Origin: Adiantum capillus-veneris
Taxonomy: Eukaryota; Streptophyta; Polypodiopsida; Polypodiales; Pteridaceae
Direction of reading: 5' to 3'
Length of the DNA stretch: 64,000 nucleotides
Assembly: GCA_014529385.2 (NCBI GenBank)
Contig: CM043962.1
Location: 52,101,905 to 52,165,904, forward strand
Under the pieces are notes generated by a model. That model worked only from the letters and a program-made list of their open reading frames with translations, did not search any database and was not told the DNA's origin. Shown piece after piece: positions 35,255-44,857 of the stretch; the first letter of the stretch is position 1; every line of letters begins with the position of its first letter. Both the position numbers and the translations under genes were made by a program.

Positions 35255-36265
35255 AGACATCATACGCGTATGATGTCTTTTGTGTCAGAATGACTTCATA
35301 TTGGTTGTGCTTGTAGCTGATAGTGTATACATGAGTATCATATGCTTGGATTTGAGTTTGGATCCCATTTGGTCAAGTTTTGGCCAGTTCAGTCCAGTTC
35401 AGGCTCTTGGCAAAATTTTGAAAGGGAAATGGATTTTATGATCCAAATTGGATAAAACTTGGTGGTTCACCTTCAAATGGCATGTAGATCACTTCTGTTT
35501 GGTGGTTGAAGCCCTGAGGTGCCAAAATCACATAGTGAGACATCATACGCGTATGATGTCTTTTAGTGCATTTTTGGACCAATTTTCTCTATAAGCTTGG
35601 TTTTGGCTTTAGATAGGCTTATTCAGTGGATTTATCAAGTTTGGATAGAATTTGGACTAAAAATGGCTCTGGAGACATCATACGCGTATGATGTCTTTTT
35701 CATCAATTTTTCATGGGATTGGTTCTGTGGACTCTCCATGTGCTAGTGAAGGACTGTTTATACTCAAATCTTGGTTTGGACTTGAATATGTTGGATTTGG
35801 GACAAAAATAGGCTTTGTATGAAGGATTTTCTCTTAATTGGGCTAATGGGGTGATCCACCTGACCAAATGGTTCCAAACTTCATATGTAGCATGTATTAG
35901 ATATATATAATGGATGTATGATGACAAATGAGCATTTTTTGCTCTGTAAGTGCAAATAGACATCATACGCGTATGATGTCTTTTGTGTCAAAATGGTGCT
36001 TTTTGGTTCCAGATAGCTTGTAGATGTGTTAATCAACAATCCTACAAAGTTTCAATGAGTTTGGAGTTATTTTGACAAAATTAGGACCAAAAATCAATTT
36101 TATGGCCTACTTTGCGTCTTTTTGGTTTTCCTTGGGTTTTCTAACTCCAATTCTCATGATACTTGGTTCATAGGATGTGATTAACATGTGGAATGAGGCT
36201 ATGCACTCAAATGTTGAAATGGATGTGAAAATCATGCTGTGAGACATCATACGCGTATGATGTCT
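35255..36265 (-). repeat. GyG hairpin array 2: five perfect 24-nt palindromes before the 3' ORF
   Basis: Identical copies at 35255, 35538, 35673, 35958 and 36242, each 24 nt: arm AGACATCATA, loop CGCG, arm TATGATGTCT. Spacings are 283, 135, 285, 284. The DNA between copies is diverged and non-coding, but shows repeat units (e.g. TGATCCAAATTGGATAAAA near 35440) shared with the leader array. Confidence 0.97.
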
Positions 36266-37902
36266 TTTCTTGAAATGTTGGTTTTTTTGTGCAAAGAATG
36301 CTTTGTGCTAGTGCCCTAAGCCCTACTAACTAGTTTTCAACTTAAAAAGTCATCAGTTTAGCTAAAAAGCCCCCTTATAGGCATTTCAGTCTCTGAAGTC
36401 GTCTTTTTGCCTTGGAGTTGAATTTCTTCAACTTTTCTTCTCGAGAGTTGCATTTCCAGCTCATTGGATATGTTGTGAAGCCACCTATTTGGTTGAACTT
36501 GACTTTGGCTCCCCGTTCTCCATCTTTCTCCATTTGGTTGCCCGAAAGCGTCTTTTTCACCATCGGTAAGTGAATCAGCTTTCTTTTGGGTTTTGCTTGC
36601 AAACATAAGTCATCCATGTATATTTGAAGCTGCTTGTGAAGTTTTCATGTCATTTGGTCGTCAATTTTAGCCGTTATGCCAAAATGACGCTTTGTGTGTC
36701 CGCAGCCGAATCGGTTGTTCCGACCTACTTTTGGTGATCCAAACCCGGAGATACTCCATGGTTGCATTGCCCTCGATGTTGTTAAGCTTTCTGAGAAGTT
36801 TTGTGTCGTTCCGACAACTTTTTTCTGTTTGCCTCTTGCAGGCTCTGTTGACCTAGGGTTTTTTCAGTCGTTCTTTCTCGAGCTTTGAGTGTTAGAAACT
36901 CATCTCCTATACTAGGGTAACCCACCTCTAAGTTCTTGCAAGGTTTGGTTAGGCGGTTGTGCCCCTACCTAGCGTTCTTCCCCATTCCCCGTCTGCTCTT
37001 GTTTCTTGGTTTTGGTGAGTTTTCGCAACAAAAGTTAACGATAAGCATCAAAAGCTTATGGCAACGAGTCTACCTCTCATGTCTGGTGTCCTCTGAGCTC
37101 TCGTAGCAGTCGTAGAAGTCGGTAGAAGGTCGGATGCTCCTGTGTGCTCTTTGCTCTCTCCAAGAAGGTAATAGTGGAAATGAGCTTGATAGTGAAGTGA
37201 AAAATACTTAACTTCGGGCTTCCCGGATCACTTGTTACCAAATTTGACATGTGCTCCTATCTCGTCGTGAAATGCACTTTAGGATTTGAAATTTCTCAAT
37301 TTGGACTCCTTTTGACCTGTTTCTGAGAAATCTGTCCACTTTGCCAAAATTTGTCATTTCGGGCTTTCCGCAACTTTTTCAGAATTGTACCCAATTTTTA
37401 CCATGGGTTGCCCTTGTCATTAGGACCATCACCGTCTATTCTTTTCTTTTTTTCGATCTCATTTCACCTGCTTTTTTATTTTTCTTTTACTTTTATTAAG
37501 AAAATCATAAAAAATAAAGGAAAATAGCAAATTGAAGCCAAAAAATTCCAAACATACACGATAAATAGCTGGTAACCCTGTGTATATGAATATACACTTC
37601 TTTGTGATTTCTGGACTTGGATTACCACTTTTTTCCACTTTTTAGCTCCAAAAACACTCTTATTTAGTGATATTTACACATCTAGAGACCCAAATTCATC
37701 ATTTGATCTCTTCTTGTTGCAAAACAAGGTATATAAGGGCATAAATATTATCAATATCCGCAATCAAACATAAAAAATTGCAAAATCATGTAAGACACTG
37801 CCCTTGTAATATAATTTTTGTTTTTCTTTGTTTTTCCCGCTTGTAGCTGCTTTGTAGCTCCTGTATACCTCCCCCCCTCCTAGTCTGAGTCCTCCCGGAC
37901 GA
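36266..37902 (-). other. GyG non-coding stretch between the pol tail and hairpin array 2
   Basis: About 1.6 kb with no supported coding frame and no hairpin copies. Base composition is AT-rich near 37440-37560. It could be an intron, an internal untranslated region or a promoter for the 3' ORF; nothing in it decides. Confidence 0.5.
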
Positions 37903-39614
37903 CTATGAAGTGTCTGTGGGCGAAGCATTGTAGTTGTTTTGGTCATAAATTCCCAATGCAATTGTAGAGCGACGATACAACATTCTTTCCAATAAAGCTG
38001 CTCTTTGTTTGATTGATGGATTGGTGGTCGGGTTTTGGGTTGGTTTTGGCAATTTGGTAGTAGAATCAGTAGATGGATTCTTCGTTACCTTGTTGTCTTT
38101 TTTCACAATCCAAATCTGCTTCCGCTTTGCTTGTGCTTGCCACAAACTCTTTGCGACCCAAACCTGCTTTGTTCTGTGTGTTGATTTCCTCGCCTTGAAA
38201 TACCTAGGAGTTTCCGTGATTGTACTGAAGGGAGTTCCTGTTTACAAATCTTTGGGATCCAAATTTGCTTGCTGTAGCTTTGTGCCGTCATGAACTTCTT
38301 TGGAATCCAGATCTGTTTCACTGTCCTTGATTGTCGGGGATCACTCTGTTGTCTGGTATTGAAGACTCTGTTTGTGTTTTCTGGCACAGCCTTTTTTGGT
38401 CTCCATACCAACGTTGACTCCGTTTTATCCCAAGGTTGAGCTGTTATATTATTGCTTGTCTTCCTTATCCAATGTTGAGAGTTCCTCGTCGACGAGCAAT
38501 CCAGTTGTGTAGAAACTTTTGGTTGCCATTGCTTCTTCTTTTTCTCTGTTTGTTGTTTGCCCTTGTCCGTGGATTCTTCCTTTGGAGTTGGCTCTGCTCC
38601 TTTGGTGAACTTAACTGATTGACTTTCACCTTCGTATTTGATAAGCACTGATTTAGAACTCCAGTCAATCATTGCATTGTATTGCTTCTGCCATGGTTGT
38701 CCTAGCAATAATGGATGTTGTGTAGCTTGGTCTTCAACCACGTAAAACATATGAGGATACACATACTGGTTAATCTGTATATGTAAAACTGTGCATCCGA
38801 CAGTTTTGATTGAATTCTCAGAGTAACTTTTTAACTCTTGCTTGGCAGTTTGTAATTTAGTGTCATTTGTCAATTGTCTATACAAACTGAGTGAAAGTAG
38901 GTTAGCTTGAGCTCCTGAATCCAATAGTGCTCTGGCTTTGATTTGGTTGGTCCCTACTTTGCATTCAATGATGGGTTCTTCTTTGTCATTCCCCATTTCT
39001 GTTATACTAACTGCGTTTATTCGTATTGCTCCTTCATTGCGCTGTTTCTGACGCAGTAGTCTTCTTTTTTCCATTCTTTCCTTCGCCTCAGCTTGCGCTT
39101 CCTCCTCAATCTTTTTCTTTTTCTGGACACGCAGCTTTTCTTGATGTATTTTGAGAAGCATGTCTTGTGTTAGCGGCAACAGATACTTTTTCACTCTGCA
39201 TCCACTAATCCAATTGGGCATTTCTTCTCCGTCTAATGTAGCAAGCTTGACGGCTCCACTTGGTGATAGATCTTTAATCACCAGAGGACCCATCCCTCGC
39301 TTTTTAAGCTTCTTAGCATGCTGTTTCAGAGTGTAAACTAGGACATAGTCCCCAACTTTAAACTCTTTAGTCCGCACATGCTTATCAAAAAATTCCTTTT
39401 GTCGTTTTTTTTGAGCGTAGATAGAAGCTACTGCTTTTAGGCGAAGCTCGTCTAGCTTTTCCAGGTCATCTATTCTATCAGAGAGCTCGTGCCCTGTCCA
39501 CTCTAGATCTTTAGCCACCCTTAAGGTTGAAATCAAGAATTCTATTGGCAAGATAACATTTAGCCCAAAAACCATGTTATATGGGGTCGTTCTTATGGAT
39601 GTTTTATACGCCAC
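37903..39614 (-). CDS. pol: GyG integrase C-terminus, second retropepsin-like domain, Trp-Lys repeat tail
   Basis: One open frame (39614-38103) continues integrase: the fold after the core (FFDKHVRTKEFKVGDYVLVY), then a GPY/F-like module (GMGPLVIKDLSPSGAVKL, residues ~108-145). A Lys/Glu/Arg-rich linker (~150-200) follows. Residues ~205-325 look like a second aspartic protease: LLDSGAQANLLS at ~229 and HPLLLGQPWQKQYNAMIDW at ~298, the DSG and (I/L)LG-PW landmarks of retropepsins. The tail (~335 on) repeats a W-centred motif: KQWQPK, QHWIRK, LVWRPKK, KQIWIPKK, KQIWIPK. A shift near 38170 moves the frame; the other frame continues with KQVWVAK and KQIWIVKK and ends at 37903. The normal protease is upstream of RT, so this is an extra domain. 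Function is not known. Confidence 0.8.
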
Positions 39615-40405
39615 CCTATATGCCCATAATGTTGAATGTAACTTTGGTCCCAGTCAGTTCTCGACTCAGATACAATCTTCGTGAGGACCGTACATATGGT
39701 TTTGTTTGTTGCTTCAGCTTGTCCGTTTGCTTGTGGATGATACGGGGCTGATTTCCTATGGATTACCATGAATTCATCTAGAAGGATCTCTATCACTTCA
39801 TTTATGAAATGTGTGCCTCGATCACTCACAATTTCTATTGGCAATCCATATCGTACAAAGACGTATTCATATAGAAATTGTGCCGTGGTCCTGGCATCTG
39901 CTTTTTGAGTTGCCTTTGCTTCGACCCACTTTGTTAGATAGTCTGTAGCCACAATGATGTATTGTGCATGAGTCTTATATGCAGGAGGTGAAATGGGTCC
40001 GACATAATCAATCCCCCATTTTGCAAAAGCTCTTGCCCCCATCATTGGTCTAAGCGGCATATCATCTCTTTTAAGTGGTACTTTGGTCCGCTGACAGTCA
40101 TCACACCGTTTAACGTATTCCTCAGCGTCCATATGTAATGTTGGCCACCATATTCCTGCGGCTAAGACAAGTTTTGTTGTCTTATCACCTGAGAAATGGC
40201 CTCCACCTACTCCTCCATGAGCTTGCTCCAGGATTATCACATACTCAGACTCTGATGCGCAAATCCTAAGCTGGTTTTCTTTACCTCTCTTATAGAGTTG
40301 ATCTCCTATTAAAGCGTAATCTCTAGCTTCTGTCTCTACAGATTTCTGACGAGCTTTTGACGTTCCTTCTGGGAAAGTTCTATTTGTGAGATATTCAACA
40401 ATATA
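39593..40405 (-). CDS. pol: GyG integrase: second H2C2 module and catalytic core
   Basis: It follows an in-frame TAG (40403-40405) that cuts the pol frame where GyD has a Gln codon. The second zinc module is HGGVGGGH..CDDC (40220-40090). Catalytic residues appear as WGIDYVGP (D, ~40010), VSDRGTHF (D, ~39810) and YHPQANGQAEAT (E, ~39720), the DD35E set of integrases. A missing A at 39643-39645 shifts the frame so the natural continuation is the frame starting at 39614. Both lesions are single-base changes. Confidence 0.9.
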   Translation of the reverse strand, partial: YIVEYLTNRTFPEGTSKARQKSVETEARDYALIGDQLYKRGKENQLRICASESEYVIILEQAHGGVGGGHFSGDKTTKLVLAAGIWWPTLHMDAEEYVKRCDDCQRTKVPLKRDDMPLRPMMGARAFAKWGIDYVGPISPPAYKTHAQYIIVATDYLTKWVEAKATQKADARTTAQFLYEYVFVRYGLPIEIVSDRGTHFINEVIEILLDEFMVIHRKSAPYHPQANGQAEATNKTICTVLTKIVSESRTDWDQSYIQHYGHIGWRIKHP

Positions 40406-43400
40406 CTAACTCCATTCTGGAGCGATCATTATTTGATATAATGTCGAATACTCGGCTGGCGGTTTTGATGAACATACAATACATACAGTGACATATTCAT
40501 GTACGCTTTCTTTCATTCCTGGCCAATAGACTCCCAATTGTAACAAATTCCTATATGTGTTCCTTCTTGAACAATGAAATGCACATTCCTGAACATGTGC
40601 TTCGCGCAGATATATATTATATTCCTCAGGATTGATGCATAGTCGTAAAACATGATCATTTTCCAATTGATACAACCTTCCTGCAATCAATTGAAGATTC
40701 TTGGATTGCTGAATAGCAATATGTTTTAGGTTGTATTCTCTTCTATCGAACTCTCCTCCATAGGTTAATAGGTTAACGACATTTTGAGACCACTTAGGTA
40801 TCATTTCTATGTTGAACAAGTACGCGTCTGGCATGTCGTCATCTACTCCTATAGGGTCTTCTCCATTCGTCAATCGCGAAAGATGATCAGCTCTAAGATG
40901 TGTTTTTCCTTTCTTTACTACTACCGTGAAGTCGAATTCCAGTAAGATAATGAACCATCTCACTATTCTCCCGGTATTGCATGGTTTATTCACTAGGTAG
41001 AGCAAGTCTTGGTGATCCGTAAAAAACACAAACTTGTTGGCTAGAAGATAATGCCGAAATTTCTTCACAGCATAGATCATTCCTAATCCTTCTCGCTCTG
41101 TTGTGGTGTAATTCTTCTCTGCATTGTTGAGCTGTCGACTGGCGTAACAGATAGGAAAATCCATGTTTCCTTCTTCTGGCTGAGCCAGAATGCATCCTAT
41201 TGCATATGCCGAAGCATCTATATGCACATGGAATATCTTCTCCCAATCTGGTGATTTCAAGACTGGAGCAGTAATGAGTGCCTCTTTCAATTTCTTGAAC
41301 GATTCCTCACACTCCTCTGTCCATTCAAAGTTCACTATTAGCCTGTAAAGTGGTTGGCCTATTATAGCGTACATGTAAATGAATCGTCTATAATATCCAC
41401 AATGTCCCATAAAGCTCTGTACTTGTTTCGCATTGGTTGGTCTAGGCATATCCACTATAACTTTTATCTTCTCTAAATCCGTGGATATTCCGTTTTGTGA
41501 GACAATATGTCCCAGAATTCTGCCCTGTCGGACCATAAACACACATTTCTCAGGATTGAGACAAATGCGATATGTCCTACATTTCTCAAATACTTTTCTT
41601 AGGTGTTCTAGATGCTCATCTCTCAGTAGAGAATGTACACATAAGTCATCCATGTATATTTCGAGAAACAACCTTAAGTATTCTTTGAAAGCATGCGTCA
41701 TCAGCCTCTGGAAGGTTGCGGGAGCATTGGTTAGACCAAAAGGCATAACCCGATAAGCATAAATTCCCCACTCCGTTGCAAAAGCTGTTTTATGTTGATC
41801 TTCCAGTGCTATGGCTAGCTGGTTATATCCTGAAAAACCATCAAGAAAGGAGTATGCTGTTTTCCCTGATACACGCTCTAGAACATGATCAGTTATCGGC
41901 AGGGGATAATTGTCCCTGATTGTTGCAGCATTCACTTTCTTTAAGTTGACACACACTCGGAGTTTTCCGTTCTTCTTAGGTACTACCACAATCGGAGATA
42001 CCCAATCGGTGTGTTCAATCTCGTATATGAATTCAGCTTCCATTAGCTTATCTATCTCTTCCTTGATTCGCTTAGCAAAAGTATCATTATATGTGTATGG
42101 TCTCTGTCTGCTAGGCTTTGCGTCTTGTTTCAGTGGGATTGAGTGTTGGCATATCGATGGGTCAACTCCCTTTAAGTCCTTATAAGACCATGCAAACACA
42201 TCCCTATACTCTCTGAGAAGACTCAAAAGTCTCTCTTCCTCGCTTGGAGACAAATCTGTGGCTATGTACACCGGTCTAGGCGTCTCACCTGGAGCTGCTA
42301 AATCAACTTTTTTTGCATCCTCCGGTCCGTCATAAGATTCGTTCTCCTTCCTCTCTCGAATAGGTGGGGTTAATATCACCTTCCTATCCTCTATTGTGAA
42401 TTTCCTATAGTGAGAGGGAACATCCATGTTTTCCTTGATTTTGACGTTTTCGTCCTCTCCACTCTCAATTTCTGTCGTCCAAACTTCCTTCAGAGTTTTC
42501 TTGAGCTCTCTGTACTTGTTTCTACGTTCTAACTTGGACTCCGTGTATTCTCTGTTGCGCTTGTTCTTTTCTGATTTTTCTGTTTCAGTTTTCGTTCCAT
42601 TCTTTTGAACTTGATTTCTTGAGCCTCTTTTGTCTTTTCGTAAGCTCTTTTGATCACTGCCTCTCATTCTTCCAGAAATCTTATCCTTAACACAATCTTC
42701 AGCCTTTACTAGCATTAGGAATTGATTTTTTCCTCTTATTCTAGGCATCGGATTGGTTCTAACCCCTTTTGTTTTTTTCTTTGCTCTATAGTGTTTCTGG
42801 CGTTGTTTAGTTTGGTTCGGAAAATCATAAAATCGGACATCCGTTATAGTTTCTTCGTTTCCGCTTGAATTGTCCGTTGACTCGTTGTCTGCTTCATTTC
42901 CCCACTCTGGATGATTGGGAATGTCGTGAAACACCTCTTCTTCATCTTCCTTTTCCAGTGTATCGTTCTTTTCAGTTTCTTTTTCGAGTACAGTTCTCAA
43001 CATGAAATACGGAACCACGTCGTACCCGTCCTTGTCGCAAAATTTTGTTGTGGGACCATCCGGAATTGCACAAACATCTAGGGTTGCTAGAATGTGTGTC
43101 CATTCTAATGGTTCAAACGTGTCCTCTGGAAAGGGTTCTCCTACATAAGTTTCGTCTTCGATAGCCCTTTCTAAAACACATTCTTCTCGTTTCAGACTTC
43201 CACATTTCGAAGCTCCACACATCCATAACTCCTTGGGTTTACCTAACCAAGCTGGAAATTCGGATCCCGCCAAAGTAGCTGAATCAAACTCCTCTACCGG
43301 TGTTCGGTTCACATCTTTGTAGCTATGGTCTTTCAGGTTCACACGTGTAGTGGTTTCCATATTTCTCAAGTATATGTGATCGTAGCCCCAATCTTGGACC

Positions 43401-44857
43401 ATTTTCAACTGTCTCATGAATGGTCTTCCCAATATGATATCATAGTTATTCTCCTTGGCAAAATCGACAATAGCAAAAGTATGTTCGTATTCAATGCCGC
43501 AAGAAGTCACTACAACTTTCTCTAATAACCCCATAGGTTTCTCCATGTGTCCATCTGCTAATTGGAGTTTCAACCTAGTCTTCCTTATTGCTGGTTTCCC
43601 CCATTTTTTCCAGATTTCTTTTGTAGCAATGGCTACCCCAGCTCCGCTGTCTAGTATTGCCATCGTGTTTACTCCTTGGAATTCAACTGGTAAGGTTGTA
43701 TTCCCCTCTTCACCTTCGCAATACTCTCCGACCTTGTTTAAGGGTACAGGCTTAGCGTTCTTTTGTGGTTTGCTCAGCTCTTGTATACCCTCTTGCAGTC
43801 TCGATGTTGGGTCTTTTATCCCGAATTTCTCCAAGCATTTTCCTACAGTGGTCCACATATGTGGTCTTAGCCTCAAAAGCTCAGCTAGAGTGATAGTGCA
43901 TGTCACTGGTGTTGACAAAATCTCTATCAATCCTTGCGAGTCCATGACTTTTTCTGATGAGATTTTTCGTGAGGGAAGTGCTCTAATCTCGGATTTTGCT
44001 TCATACTCTCCTAAGTATGAAGGTAAGGTTTTCAGTGAATGAGGTTTGCTCTCCATTGTTCTAACAGAGCCCCCATCTCCCCAGTAAGATTGCAGATCCA
44101 AGTCCACTTGAGATCCTGCCTCAAATTCCACTATGGGAGGATTCCTGATGTCCTTTTCCCAATTTGTCTGATTAGCTTGGCAACTTAGCTCGTTTGCAAA
44201 GTTTGCCTCTCTCACTTGTTTCCAAAATTCATTGTAATCCTCATCTTTTCCGTAAATCCTCTGTATGACTGGATGAAAACTCTCTATCTCCTGATCGGTT
44301 GTGTTCAATACTATGCGGTCATCCTTTTGTGTATTTTCAGGCTTTTGTGCACTGGGAGTCTTTTCAGCTACCCGTGAAACGATAGTCTCTTGCTGAATTG
44401 GGTTTTCCTTTCCACAATTCATTGTTTCTTTTGGTGGTTCTAATAAGGCTTGTGCAGTCTCGATCATTCTCTGGCACATTTCAAGTCTCTGCTTTTTCAA
44501 TTCCGCGTTTGGGTATGTCATCCACCTCTGTTCTTGTGTTTGGTTGTTCTTTAACCTAGCTTCGTAAGCTCTCATCAGTGCGTCCAATGGTTCGTGTACT
44601 TTGTCGACTAGCACTGATCCCCCTGAGCTTAAGCTCGTTGTTTCTTTGATACTCTTTTGTTTCGTTCTTTCCGGGCTCATCTCTCGTTTCCCGTTTTGAC
44701 TCTCAAGTTTTTCTAATCTATCTTTAGTTCGCTTTAGTTCCTCAGCTAGAATAGCGTCTTCACGTTCTTTTCTCAACTTCATGCGTGCTTTTCTAGCTTT
44801 CCATGTGTTTCTTCTGACTCCGCGGTCCTTGACTAACCACTTCAGTCGCTAACTTTC
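40406..44857 (-). CDS. pol: GyG pol: protease, RT, RNase H and first H2C2 module
   Basis: The frame opens after a TAG near 44860 and overlaps the gag end by about 65 bases; no ATG is needed if it is made as gag-pol, and the first ATG is at 44782. Counting from that ATG: protease DSGAGVAIA at ~375; RT from ~880 (NGKLRVCVNLKKVNAAT ~935, FLEIYMDDLCVHS ~1040); RNase H FHVHIDASAYAIGCILAQ ~1180 and FFTDHQDLLYLV ~1258; first integrase zinc module H-x6-H..CIVC at ~1395-1440. All catalytic motifs are intact. It ends at the TAG at 40403-40405. Confidence 0.93.

Noticed and set aside
38103-39614. Chromodomain at the GyG integrase end
   Set aside because: The C-terminus has a GPY/F-like module, then a linker and a protease-like fold; no chromodomain aromatic cage pattern as in GyE/GyI.
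43455-44042. 195-codon plus-strand frame
   Set aside because: Antisense shadow of GyG protease/pol; no independent homology.
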